A stretch of 64,000 nt of DNA, taken from Bidens hawaiensis. Its lineage: Eukaryota; Streptophyta; Magnoliopsida; Asterales; Asteraceae. This document shows, in pieces, positions 23,037 to 33,569 of this stretch. The stretch is taken from NCBI GenBank assembly GCA_021521415.1, contig JAIQDT010001104.1, positions 248,001 through 312,000 on the forward strand, in the 5' to 3' direction. A program made the position numbers and the translations under genes. The notes below the pieces were generated by a model. The model saw only the letters and a program-made list of their open reading frames with translations, did not search any database and had not been told where the DNA came from. Positions within the stretch are counted from its first letter, which is position 1, and each line of letters starts with the position of its first letter.

Positions 23037-23248
23037 GTTTGTATGGTGTAAATCATCCACCTAAGGGGAGCTCACCTTGGGTGGGCCGGTTCTTTGTTTA
23101 ATCTATAAAACTTTTAACCAACAACGAGATCGTTCATTTATATATTATGTTTATGTTTATATTTATGTCCGGTCGTTTGATTTACCGCACATGTCTTGAA
23201 CTTTGTATCAAGAGAAAAACCATTTGTATGGTCGGCTTGGGACCAACA

Positions 23249-24050
23249 ATGGTGGTGATGGAGGAGTTGGTGTTGGTGTGGCAGTGGAGCAAACAAACAA
23301 ACGGCTCTTAACGATGATATGCCATGTTAAGATCCCTTAGCTGGTGATGCTGCAAAGCAAAACAAGAGACCGGGATTTAGGTTTGGATGAAAAGTTTTGT
23401 ACTATTTTTGAGGTTGATGACATTGCAGGTACCGGTCCAAAACAAGTGGAGAGGAAGGACTCTGAAAATAAGGACTACATCAACTGGTCACCATATCCGG
23501 ATACCCCATAACTAGAAGTCAGAGATCCTAATTTAGAGACTGGTGTTGTTATTGCTCTTCTAGCAAATGTTGTTGCTGATGTGCCAAAGACGAGAAAGAA
23601 GAAGTGGCATTTCTTCAGTAGATGAGGCAGTGCACGTTGCAAAAGCTATCCTTACCATTATGACTCACTCATCTTATACACCAAATGGCACACTGGCAGT
23701 GAGTCTCGGGCAATACGGTGTCACTGTTTGAACTTGACTTGAACTTTTTCCGAAGGGCAGCCGGTGATGGTATTGGAGAGAATGGGCTTGAAGGTTGATT
23801 TAAGCGATACTTGCACAGACAGCCAAACCATGATTACTCAAACTTCAAGCTCAATAAGGGAAGGGCCTATGTGTATCCAACTGAGATCGATCCAGCTACT
23901 GACAAAGGAAGAAAGGCATGGAGATATAAGATACCTATAGAGGGTCATGAAATCTACCATGGAAAACCATTTGAACCCAACCTGATTATGATTTCTTTTG
24001 TTGGGAGTTTGACATTAATACAGATGAAGCGGTGATTCATGTAAGTCCAT
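23249..24050 (+). pseudogene. Unidentified degraded coding-like segment
   Basis: Coding-like texture in shifting plus-strand frames: RDRDLGLDEKFCTIFEVDDI, YINWSPYPDTP, and an open stretch (23811-24035) with NFKLNKGRAYVYPTEIDPAT and AWRYKIPIEGHEIYHGKPFE. Several stops and frameshifts separate these. I do not recognise the family. Before X inserted, the sequence was continuous with 9781-9836 (target duplication ATGGT), where AATAATTATGGTGGTGATGG could encode a Gly-rich stretch. It could be a host-gene pseudogene or a domain captured by an element. It stops where the E4 LTR begins. Confidence 0.45.
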
Positions 24051-24055
24051 GCACC

Positions 24056-25792
24056 TGTCATACCCCAACCTAAGACAGAAATTTCATGGTGCAATTTGAT
24101 TGTTCACAGCTCATAAGTTACTATCATGCAATTGTATAGTGACAATATCTAATTTATTTATTTTAAATAACAAGTTACAAACAAGTACATCAAGTATAAA
24201 GAAATTAAAAAACAAGATCAAATAGTTCTTGAATAAGTTTTAAATCCTAAAAGTCATCTCTAAGTGATCTTCATCTTGATAAACAATCCAACCTGATAAC
24301 CTGCAAATGAGTACAAAATAGAATAGGTTTGTCAACACGAGGTTGAGTGAGAAAATCACCAGTTTTGACACTAACGATAATATATATATAAGAAAGCCGC
24401 AAAATTGTTATCTGTGAGTGTAAACAATCAAATCGTAGCATGTAACTATTACAAATAAATAATGATGTGTGGGCTAAATCGTTGCCATGAGAATCGGGCT
24501 TTGGTTACCATGATAAAATAATTGAGTTGTTGGTGAAACCATTGTCATGCGATCGGACGCTGACCACTACGACTTGATGTGATGATAAATGATGGACCTC
24601 TCCAAATGCAATAAATAAACACATAAACCAATAGCAAATAGGAAGTAGTCATTCAATTGTCACACAACACAAATATTAACAATTTGCATTTGATAGTATG
24701 ATGTAGTATGTATACGGTTAATAGTTGGTATGCATAAGTCCCTGAAAGTATTTGAAAACAAATAAAATAGGGGAGAGATTATAACCTTGATGATTAAACG
24801 ACTAAATCATGAGATAAAATAAACGAGCAAGGTTATCGTGACAAGTATTCTGATCCAAACGTACCTAAGACTTGTACAAAATAAAATAGAGTAAAAACCG
24901 AGAACATAGCTGCTGTAATAAATCCATACATATGTATAAACCTCCGGTTATGATGTTTTTAATAAATAAGCGAGCTGAAACTGACCAAAATCCAAACAGT
25001 GAGTGGGAGTTGGGTTTTGGTCAGTTCACTCAAAATATCAAATTAAACATAAAAGTCTTTTGGCCCGAAAGCTAATTTTGAACAGAAGATAGAGAAATCG
25101 AATAGTCAAATATTTTGACTATTTTGCCCTAAAACGGCCGGAGAGAAATTGACCGATAAAACCTCAACAATTAGTAAAACTGATTGAGGGCTTTTGTTAG
25201 TTAGACAAAATCAAACATTTTTCATGAAGACAACCTACCTGAAAAGATTATGGAACAATGAGAAATCACGGTTTTGAAGCACAAAAGTCAAACCGTATAA
25301 TGAAAATTCTGGAAGAAAACACCATGAAACATTATGCACGATTTTTCTATGAGGTGGGGGCTGACTTTGGAGGTATTTAAGGTTTCTTGATAGGTTGGCT
25401 ATAATAATAAAAGTCAGAATTCGTTTATTTGGTAAATGGGCTCGAATACGAAACGATATAATCAATTAATGACAAAATCAAGTATAATAACTTAGGGAGT
25501 TTGTTTGTAATCATACGGGAACGAATTTGGACACATTATAACATCATATGATATATGTTGTGGCTTAATTTTCTTGATTTTTGGCAAAAGGAGTCCATGT
25601 ACTTCTATAAACGTGATTTTTAGCCGTTTTAAGGGTTTTTAAGAGTTGTTTGACGAGTTTGAAAGTTATGAGAGTGTAAACTAAGTTAAATGCCAAAAAA
25701 TACAAGTTTTTAATAATAGGAAATATCTGAAATACATTCCTGAGTCGGGTAAAAGAATGCAAATACAAATTCAAAAAATCCGAAATGCTACA
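24056..25792 (-). repeat. E4 LTR, left copy (about 1.74 kb)
   Basis: Aligns with 61418-62532 along its first 1.5 kb or so, with many substitutions and small indels; for example both carry ACTATCATGCAATTGTATAG and later GGCAAAAGGAGTCC. The divergence is much greater than between the C2 LTRs, so this is one of the oldest elements here. Confidence 0.85.
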
Positions 25793-27687
25793 GTCTCCCA
25801 TACTTTTGGGGAGTTCGTCCCGCAATTAAGGAAAACTAAAACAACATGATGTTAAAAAAAATTAAATTTATGGAAAAACCTTTTAAATAAAATTTAAAAT
25901 TTAATAATAACACGGAACTTTAAGTTGTTGAAACAACGCTACATATGACAATGCGATAAGGGCACTTATATATAGGATGTACCAGCGGTGTATCCACCAT
26001 GTCCTTATCATCTTAACGTTTGAGCCTTTATTCCAAAACTACTTTTGTTTCTAGGTTATGACACACGATTGTACGTAATATGATTTCCATGCGAGGACTT
26101 TGGTAATAACGTATGCGTCCATAATTACTTGGATCGTTGGATGGTCCACATAACACGTCCCATCGTGTGGGTTACAAAACATTTTTGAAAGACATAACAT
26201 TGTGAGAAAGTTTTAATACATTTGGATTGTAAACTAGTAGATCAGATTTGTATAAAATATTGCTAAAAATGAATTGAACTCTTGAGTTGTTTTAAATAAA
26301 ATATTAAAATTTCTAAAACATCTTTTGATAAATGGAATAGAAATCTTGAATATTAAGAAGAAAATGATTCCTATAATTGATATTGAGATAAGTTAGGATG
26401 AATGAGAATAAATGAATAAGTAAGATATATAAAATAGTTGTGTTTGAAAAGATAATATTAATTTTATTAGATAAACACATAAAATAATAGATTATTCAAT
26501 TTGAATTTGCTCCAAAACCAAAATCAAACAAAGAGTTGCTATAGTGTATTAGTGAAAAGACAAAATTGTTTAGATAAAAATGGCGAAAACAATAAAAATC
26601 TTCTTTGAGAAACTTAAATATGGTTGACTTGATTCAACTGATTTAAAACACCTTGATTAATTGAATTTATAAAAACGTGAATAATTGAGGTTAATTGATT
26701 TGAGATGGATCGACTAGGTTGAACTTGAACGATTTGCAAAAACAAAGTCTAACTGGGGTAGATTCGGTAAACTTGAGCTTGTTGTTGTTAGGATGAGTAG
26801 GAGTTAATGAATTGAATTTTCAACAAAGAATTTAATGAACAATATTGAATTGATTGCAATAATGTTTTGAATTTGAGTTTATATTCCTAGAGATTGCAAG
26901 AGAAAGAATTCTATAATTAATAAAGATAGATGATTGATATTGGTTGATGTTGAGAAAGAATTCTATAATTAATGAAGATGAGATTTAATGAGAGGATTGA
27001 TAGGTTGTGTAAATTTCATATGAGTTATTGAGAAAAAAGTGAAATTCAAACAAATTGTGCTAGTGTGTATTCATAATTTAAGGATAAGTTAGAATTTAAA
27101 TGATATAATCAATGAGATAAATTGATGAGTAAATGAATTTTTATCAAAACATAACAAATTGAGATGTTAACAATTAAAATTTTGAGGACGATAACTTGAA
27201 ATGTGTTTGATAGTTTATGAATGTGATGAGTTATTTGAAATATTTTTGATATTTGAAAACGTGATAACATGAGTATGAGGATACCATTTGAATATTAAAA
27301 TGTATAATAATGATTTTTAATTTATTTGTTAGATTAATAATATTATGAGATGAATATGAGAAAAACTAATTCAAATGATAAATGTTAATTGTTTCAATAG
27401 ACTTGTGATAACAGAGTCTTGATGAGTGAATGATTTGTGCCCAATCATGGGAATTAAAATGTTTTTGAGTATGTGAATAGATCAAATCAGTAAATTTTGA
27501 TTCAAATATAATTGAGTAATTATGTAAGTAAATAAAATCATAAGATGTTTCAAATGAAATCAAGTAAACAAAAAAAGAAGCGAATAAACAAATTTTCTTC
27601 AGTGTGTTGGGTTTCCCATGAGCTTTTCATGTCATTTTATTTTCCCAACTTGTTAGCATACCAAAACAAAACAAATGTGTGAGTTGG
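25793..27687. other. E4 interior, AT-rich and non-coding
   Basis: AT-rich sequence with many AATTGA/GAATTG words and no readable domain. Near 27600 it has a CCCATGAGCTTTT...CCCAAC unit that recurs at about 28279 and, more weakly, 28352, a diverged tandem repeat. Confidence 0.6.
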
Positions 27688-28269
27688 TGTTGGTGCATTT
27701 TGTGACCGTCGCTATGCAATTCAGACCAGCGGAGACGCCATAGGTGAAGTTAGAACAACTTCGCCTTAGGCGAAGTTAGAACAACTTCGCCAACGGCGAA
27801 GTTAGGACAACTTCACCTTAGGCGAAGTTATCACAACTTCTTAGGCGAAGTTATCACAACTTCGCCATAGGCGAAGTTATGAACAACTTCGCCTACTGAC
27901 GCCTACTGAAGTTTATATATATATATACGTGTGTCTTGTATAGGTTAAGAATCCAGTAATTCAGAGAGTTGTGTGTTACAGTTTGAGTGTCGAGAGAGAA
28001 CAAACAGAGAGAGAGTGTCGTTAGGGACGACCCGAGGTAGAGCTCACCTCGGGTCGGACGTGTTTCTGTTTATGTTACGGTATGTAACGTGTTTGTTTAA
28101 TTATTATTATAAAGAATCTGCAGATTTTTTTATCCCGTTCTTGTATTTGTTCGTGTATGTGTTTGTGTTCTTCATCTTGTACACCATTAACGAGTCTAGG
28201 AGGATTCCGCACTCCTAGACCTCGTGCGGATCTCGTATCGATCGGCGACGCCCCCGGGGGGGACCTACA
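27688..28269 (+). mobile_element. Solo LTR of the N family
   Basis: A single 582-bp LTR (TGTTGGTGCATTTTGTGACC...GGACCTACA) bounded by an exact target duplication GTTGG (27683-27687 and 28270-28274). No primer-binding site follows and no purine tract precedes it. It has the family's GCGAAGTT/AACTTCGC block (about 27740-27900), a TATA tract (about 27910-27930) and the hairpin ACCCGAGGT / ACCTCGGGT (about 28029-28053). It arose by recombination between two LTRs. Confidence 0.95.
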
Positions 28270-28435
28270 GTTGGGCTTCCCATGAGCTTTTCCATGGCAT
28301 TTTATTGGCCCAACTAAGTAGCAAATCAACAATACAATTGAGTTTGTCGGCCCATGAGCGTTACATGGTGTTTTAACTGACCAAACCAAATTATGAATAA
28401 ACGAATATAAACATGAGTAGCTGAAGCATCTCGTG

Positions 28436-30151
28436 TGGTGGTGTGCGAAAATATATATATAAATAAAACACAAGTCGCAACTAAGCTTTAAAAACCAAAC
28501 AATCTATCCTAGTTCACACAAACGGCAAGTGTACCGGTCGCGTATAGCACAGATGAAGAAAGTCCGGATATCGAACTCGAAGACACGTGAAAACGTTTAT
28601 AATTACTAAACTCTAACCAAGACTTACCAAAACATTTGATTGATTTATTTTAGAATTTAATTTAACTACTTAACTTAACTAAATGGAAACTTTTAACAAA
28701 ACTTCGAAAACTTTGGTTAAAATTCAATATATAAAAACGTCTACCTAGGAATGAATCATGTTGACAGAAATAACAAGACAACGGATTGAAAATATTCACG
28801 ACGCCGGTTTTAAAAGATGACACAACTAAAACTTGTTTAAGAAAGTCAAATTACCTCTCAGTCTCTCTAACAATCTCTAACTTATCTTAGTTGATTTTAA
28901 AGAATAAACCGGAAAAAACAATTATTAACGTGTTCAAATGTCGACTCTCCTCTCGGTCTTATCGACACACTATCCTAATGGAGACAAATACTATATCACC
29001 AAGGATAGAGGAACAATTTAACTTAACCCAAATTAAACCAACTAATTGCACATAAACACTCAAACTCGACAAGACAAAAACCCGCTCTCGCGCGGTCTTA
29101 ATTCTAACAAGTAAAAGCAACGAGACAATATTACTTCTTATCACCTCTCGGTCTCAAAGAAGGTGTATTTTAACTGATTTTAGATGATTTATATTACCCA
29201 TTTATCCCTACGGTTGTACACCCCGCAAATAAACCCTAAACACCAAGTCAAGAGTCTAACAAGCAATCAATTAATCAAAACTAATTCAATAACTAATGCA
29301 AGAGGATTATAAGTAATAAAACATAAAACACAGCCATCACACACAATCTAATTTATGGTTTAGTTAAACTTTACATCAATAATTCAAGTCTTGAACATTA
29401 ACAATCCATTATACAAGTCTAAACTACTCAACAATCATCTATCCTAGGCAGAACAAGCAAGTTTAGCTACTCATAGATTTTGGACAGCCATGTATACTTA
29501 AGAAAAACATCACAAACATCAACTTAAACATGATCAATTTTATTCAAGATTCAAACACAATCAATCACAAGTCAAACTATCAATCACTTGCAAAACAATC
29601 CAAAGTAAAAGATTAATTCAACAAAGTTAGGGTTCTTGAACAGTAAACAAAGTTTAAGATGATTACTTAGGGTTTATGGCTGAAATAAACGATGTATAAG
29701 ATGCCTAGCATCTGCACAAGATGCCCCTTGATGTTCTTCTTCCTCTCCAGCCGCCACAGCCTCCACAGCCGCCGCCTTTCTTTCTTTTTTTTTTCTTCTT
29801 TGGCTGCTGCAATTCCGACCGGAACTAGGGGATAGGGTTAGGGTTTCTTATTTTCGGGTTTGTTGGTTAGATCATGGCTGGAAACTCAATTAATTATCTT
29901 CATATAATATTATACAAGGCTTCTAACTTGTGGGCTTGGGTTGGGCCTTGAGTTGTAGCTTCAAAACTTGACCAACAAGGCCTCTAGAATCTTCCAAATT
30001 AACTCTTTTTTCATCATCTTTCATAAACCTACAATTAACATTTAAACTTTGTAAATTATTGCACTTAGCCCCCAATACTTTCATAAAATAAACAAATAAG
30101 CATAAAAACCATGATAAATTCATAAGGAAAGTAAGTGTGTTTTACTACACA
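28436..30151 (-). mobile_element. Probable solo LTR, Tat/Ogre-like
   Basis: A 1.7 kb block with TG...CA ends (TGGTGGTGTGCG...CTACACA) and a near target duplication TCGTG (28431-28435) / TCATG (30152-30156). The tract near 28500-28580 (GGCAAGTGTACCGGTCGC...AGTCCGGATATCGAAC) resembles sequence I associate with Tat/Ogre LTRs. No coding region. A C+T-rich stretch lies at about 29735-29800. The 4/5 duplication and recall-based clade keep this tentative. Confidence 0.5.
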
Positions 30152-30428
30152 TCATGTGTCACCACGGATGATAATGCTCCAACAAATATCTCAAATATAA
30201 TGAGTTTGTGAAAATGAATAGTTGGTGTGTCCATGGCTTGCCGTGGGTTTTTCCACCCGACTAGACATTTTAAAAGTAATAAAACACAATGGAACATGTA
30301 ACCGTTTAGCCGATTACGTTAACCGCTTAAAGTGTCGGTTGTTTGAAAATTTCCACTTTGGCGGGGAATCTTGTCACACTCCCTAGCTTTAAGTGAAAAA
30401 AGCGAAAACAAAAACTAGGGAATTCTTA

Positions 30429-30984
30429 GGGATGGCAATGGGTCGGGTTTGGGTCTCGTTTAAGTATTCCCAAACCCATACCCGGTTATGAAAGTCTGTC
30501 CCAAATCCGTCCCAAACCCTTCGGGTTTTAATCGGGTAATTACCCGTCGGGTTTCGGGTTTTCCCATCGGGTTTCTTATCGGGTTTTGATAAAATACCCG
30601 TCAGGTATACCCAGCTAAAAACCCGCTAGGTTTCTACCCCATTTTGAAAAAATATAACTAATCGATTACAAAGGTCATTACCATAAAGAAAAAATGTCCT
30701 AAATAATTGACATAAACAAGTTCTGACAAATAATATATTTGGTATATAGTATATATATAATATAATAAGCTATATCAGGTACATCGGGTATATAATCGGG
30801 TAAATGGGTTTATGTTATCGGGTAATCGGGTTGGGAAATCCGGTATATTAGAAATCCCAAACCCGTCCCAAACCCGCGAAAAATTACATAACTAATCCCA
30901 AACCCTAATGGGTCGGGTATTACCCGCCCCATTTATGTCGGATTGCGGGCTTTCCCATCGGGTTCGGGTTTCATTTCCATCCCC
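30429..30984. mobile_element. hAT-type MITE rich in CGGGTT
   Basis: Ends GGGATGGCAATG and CATTTCCATCCCC (imperfect inverted repeats) with the direct repeat GAATTCTTA (30420-30428 and 30985-30993). An 8-bp duplication with one chance-matching base would fit hAT. The body repeats CGGGTTT, ACCCGNCGGG and CCCAAACCC on both strands and has no ORF. It lies within the E4 interior. Confidence 0.85.
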
Positions 30985-31180
30985 GAATTCTTATGGAACT
31001 TTCCCACAATGAAAACAATCAACTAAAATTAAATAAAAATATTTTGAGAAGGAAGCATTGCCTTGGAATTATAAAATTTTTTGAGAATGAGACATAATCT
31101 CGAAGTTGTGTGTGCATGGCAGTATAAATAAACATTTAATTTAACAATTTAATAAGCAAGTAATTTAACAATTAACTAAG

Positions 31181-31559
31181 TGTAGGTCTTCTTTGGATGG
31201 ATCTAACAACTTTACTCGAATTAATCTGTGTTGTTAGCTAGCAGAAACCACTAAAAACACTTAGATCTCGGATCTTAGTTTGTAGGAAAGAAAAGATAGA
31301 AAGTTAGAAAAGTTAGGTATGTGGTGTTTGAGAAGAGAGAATTTCTCTTTATTTCCAAATGGGTGTTTTTAAATTATGAAGAGTTGTGAAAAAGGTTGGT
31401 TGAAGAAATGGGTAAAATACCTTATATATGGTCCCCATTTCTCCAACTTTTACAATTTGTCCTTACAATATAAACGTACTGAGGTACGTAATACACCGAC
31501 TATAAGCAAATATAAAGACATACACAATCCTAAAACTAGTATAGAATATTGGCCATACA
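31181..31559 (-). repeat. E3 3' LTR
   Basis: TGTAGGTCTTCTTTGGATGG...GGCCATACA. Aligns end to end with 60927-61305 without a net length change, but with many substitutions, so E3 is clearly older than C2. Confidence 0.92.
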
Positions 31560-33343
31560 ATCTCCCTTTAGGATTGAGTATGTCCAGGAACCTTCATCAA
31601 GTTCCTTGCTTCGTCTTTATTTTTTGAAATCTAGTACTTGTCTTGATCCAAGAGCTTGAACAAGACTGGATCTTGGACAAATTTTTATTTTTCAATCTTG
31701 AAGACTTGAACTTCAATCTTATTTTCTGGGAAGGATCGGCAACGACAGATTTTAGAAACAACATACGCGGGAGGCTCGACATGTAATTTTCCTTTGTTGA
31801 CTTTTGTGTGCTCACTTGTTTCTTTGCTTTGTCCTTCTACTGATCTTCAGAAACGATCAGTTCCTTTTAGGTACAACCACCAACTGTCGCGTTCTCGTTC
31901 TCGTTTTCGTTTAAACGCTTCAGCATCTGCAACTTCAGTCTCTACAGCCCATGACACTTGATCATGATCTACCTGTCCATGTACAGCTGCACAAAACTTA
32001 GAGCGAATAAGATTCATTCATAGACCCTCTTGAGGATCAAAGAAGATTTTTTTTTTCAAATCATGCCCTTGGTTTGAAGTATTTGAAGAATAATTCTGAA
32101 ATTTTATTTTATCTCGACTTATCATAAAATATCAATTTCAGTCCCTCAACTTGTAAAAGATTTCTTTGAGTCACAGGTTTCCAACGAACTTTGTATGAAC
32201 GACCTTGACGATAAAACACATGATTTTGAATAAAAGAAAGATTTAATAAAATATGCACGAACATATAAAAACTCAAAATCTTTTTGGCATTTTTATCTAT
32301 TATAGTATTACGAATATATATACATAATAAATAAAACTAAAGAAGATAAAAATAAAATTAAGATAGGAGAAAAGATGAAATTAATATTATATAACAATAA
32401 TATTTACATTATTTTCTAATGACTTTAATTTTTTGCGAGAAAGATCACAACATGGAATCACATTATCGATAACCTCCTAGATCACATTTCTATTTGGATA
32501 TTATTATGCCAAGAACCCAAAGTCGATTGTAGATATATTTTTTCCACTTTAAACTTAACAAGTATTTTGATGTCAACGTGATACGTTAAGGTATGAATTA
32601 AGCACGATACTTATATGGTCCCCTGTTAATCCGACAAATTACAAACTCTATCATACCTCGGGCATAGTTTGAGTTCATCAGTATCACCCCGAATTGACTC
32701 CGACCCCCTAATGGTTGATCAAAATATTTTAACGCTTATTTACTTTTTGCAAATTTTCTTTTAAACATTTTAAAGGTTGAAACATGGACTTACATGCCAT
32801 CCGGACTTACAAGCCTTCATATAAGGTGTTTAGGACTAACTTGTTTGCCCCACGTTACGTGGTTCTAATATACCCCTTTTGTTTGATAATTTATCAACAT
32901 TTTTGTTGTTGATTTTGAACACTTTAAGAGCATATTGCAGTTTTTCTGCGTTGACATTTTGATTTTCAATATTTATATTTAAAGCAAGAATAATTTTTTT
33001 CTGGCGATCAATCACTAACGGGCTCGTGTATGACTGACTAATAACATTTTTGCCTTCATCGTTATGACTTATTCGGAGTCGGCAACCGCTTCATAAGAGT
33101 GTAACCACTAGCATTGGCGGGTATTTAAGTTCATATCATTGTGATACTTACTCATTTGTCAAGCCTATCTACACATCAAACAATGATCTTGTAGGCTTTT
33201 GATCTACTCTTTTCATGTGCTAGGATCATTAAGGATAAGTTATTATCATATTCTAAAGGTTGGATCAATTTCTCAAAACTTTATTAATTTTAATTATCCG
33301 ACTTCCTCTAAGCATAATTTCCCTCTAAACGAGAGAATATATA
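31560..33343. other. E3 3' interior, then unassigned AT-rich DNA
   Basis: 31560-32050 is the E3 region just upstream of its 3' LTR. On the minus strand a short Lys/Arg/Glu-rich reading (AFKRKRERER) near 31910 may be the tail of a coding region. 32050-33343 shows no recognisable domain, repeat boundary or RNA gene. Sequence matching C1 begins abruptly at about 33344. Confidence 0.5.
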
Positions 33344-33569
33344 TAAAAGTGGTGGAACTGAATAGAAAAATTGAACAATTTAGAAACTCTTCTAATATGT
33401 TAGATCACATCATAAGTGTTCAACGTTCCCCGGTTAACAAAATGGGAATTGGATTTTCTGAAATTCCACCACCATACAACAATAACTATACTTATGATCC
33501 TAGTAATCAGCAATCAGAGAATGTTGAGATTAGTCAGACGGTTCCTATAAAAATTTCTGCTAAAGAAAC

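Larger units (their letters stand above)
9837..23248 (+). mobile_element. Non-coding LTR retrotransposon X, with nested insertions
   Basis: The left LTR is 9837-10246 (TGTAAGACC...CCTACA). A primer-binding site for initiator tRNA-Met follows at 10249-10260 (TGGTACCAGAGC). The purine tract before the right LTR is AAGGGGGTGA (about 11456-11465). The right LTR starts at 11467 and ends at 23248 (...GACCAACA), split by three later insertions. The 5-bp target duplication ATGGT is exact at 9832-9836 and 23249-23253, which proves the outer limits. The interior encodes no gag or pol, so X needs another element's proteins. Part of its interior (about 11140-11240) resembles the interiors of N1 (34576-34680) and N2 (56445-56545). 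Confidence 0.92.

Noticed and set aside
22677..23056. Overlapping ORFs of about 100 codons on both strands
   Set aside because: They arise from the GGTACC palindromic repeats of the hAT MITE; no protein family looks like the resulting Tyr-Arg/Val-Pro repeats.
28075..28473. 132-codon minus-strand ORF
   Set aside because: Crosses the boundary of the solo LTR and its flanking duplication, so it cannot be an ancestral gene.
29830..29860. TTAGGG-like words (GGGATAGGGTTAGGGTTT) as interstitial telomere
   Set aside because: Only two imperfect units and not the plant TTTAGGG tandem; part of an LTR-like block.
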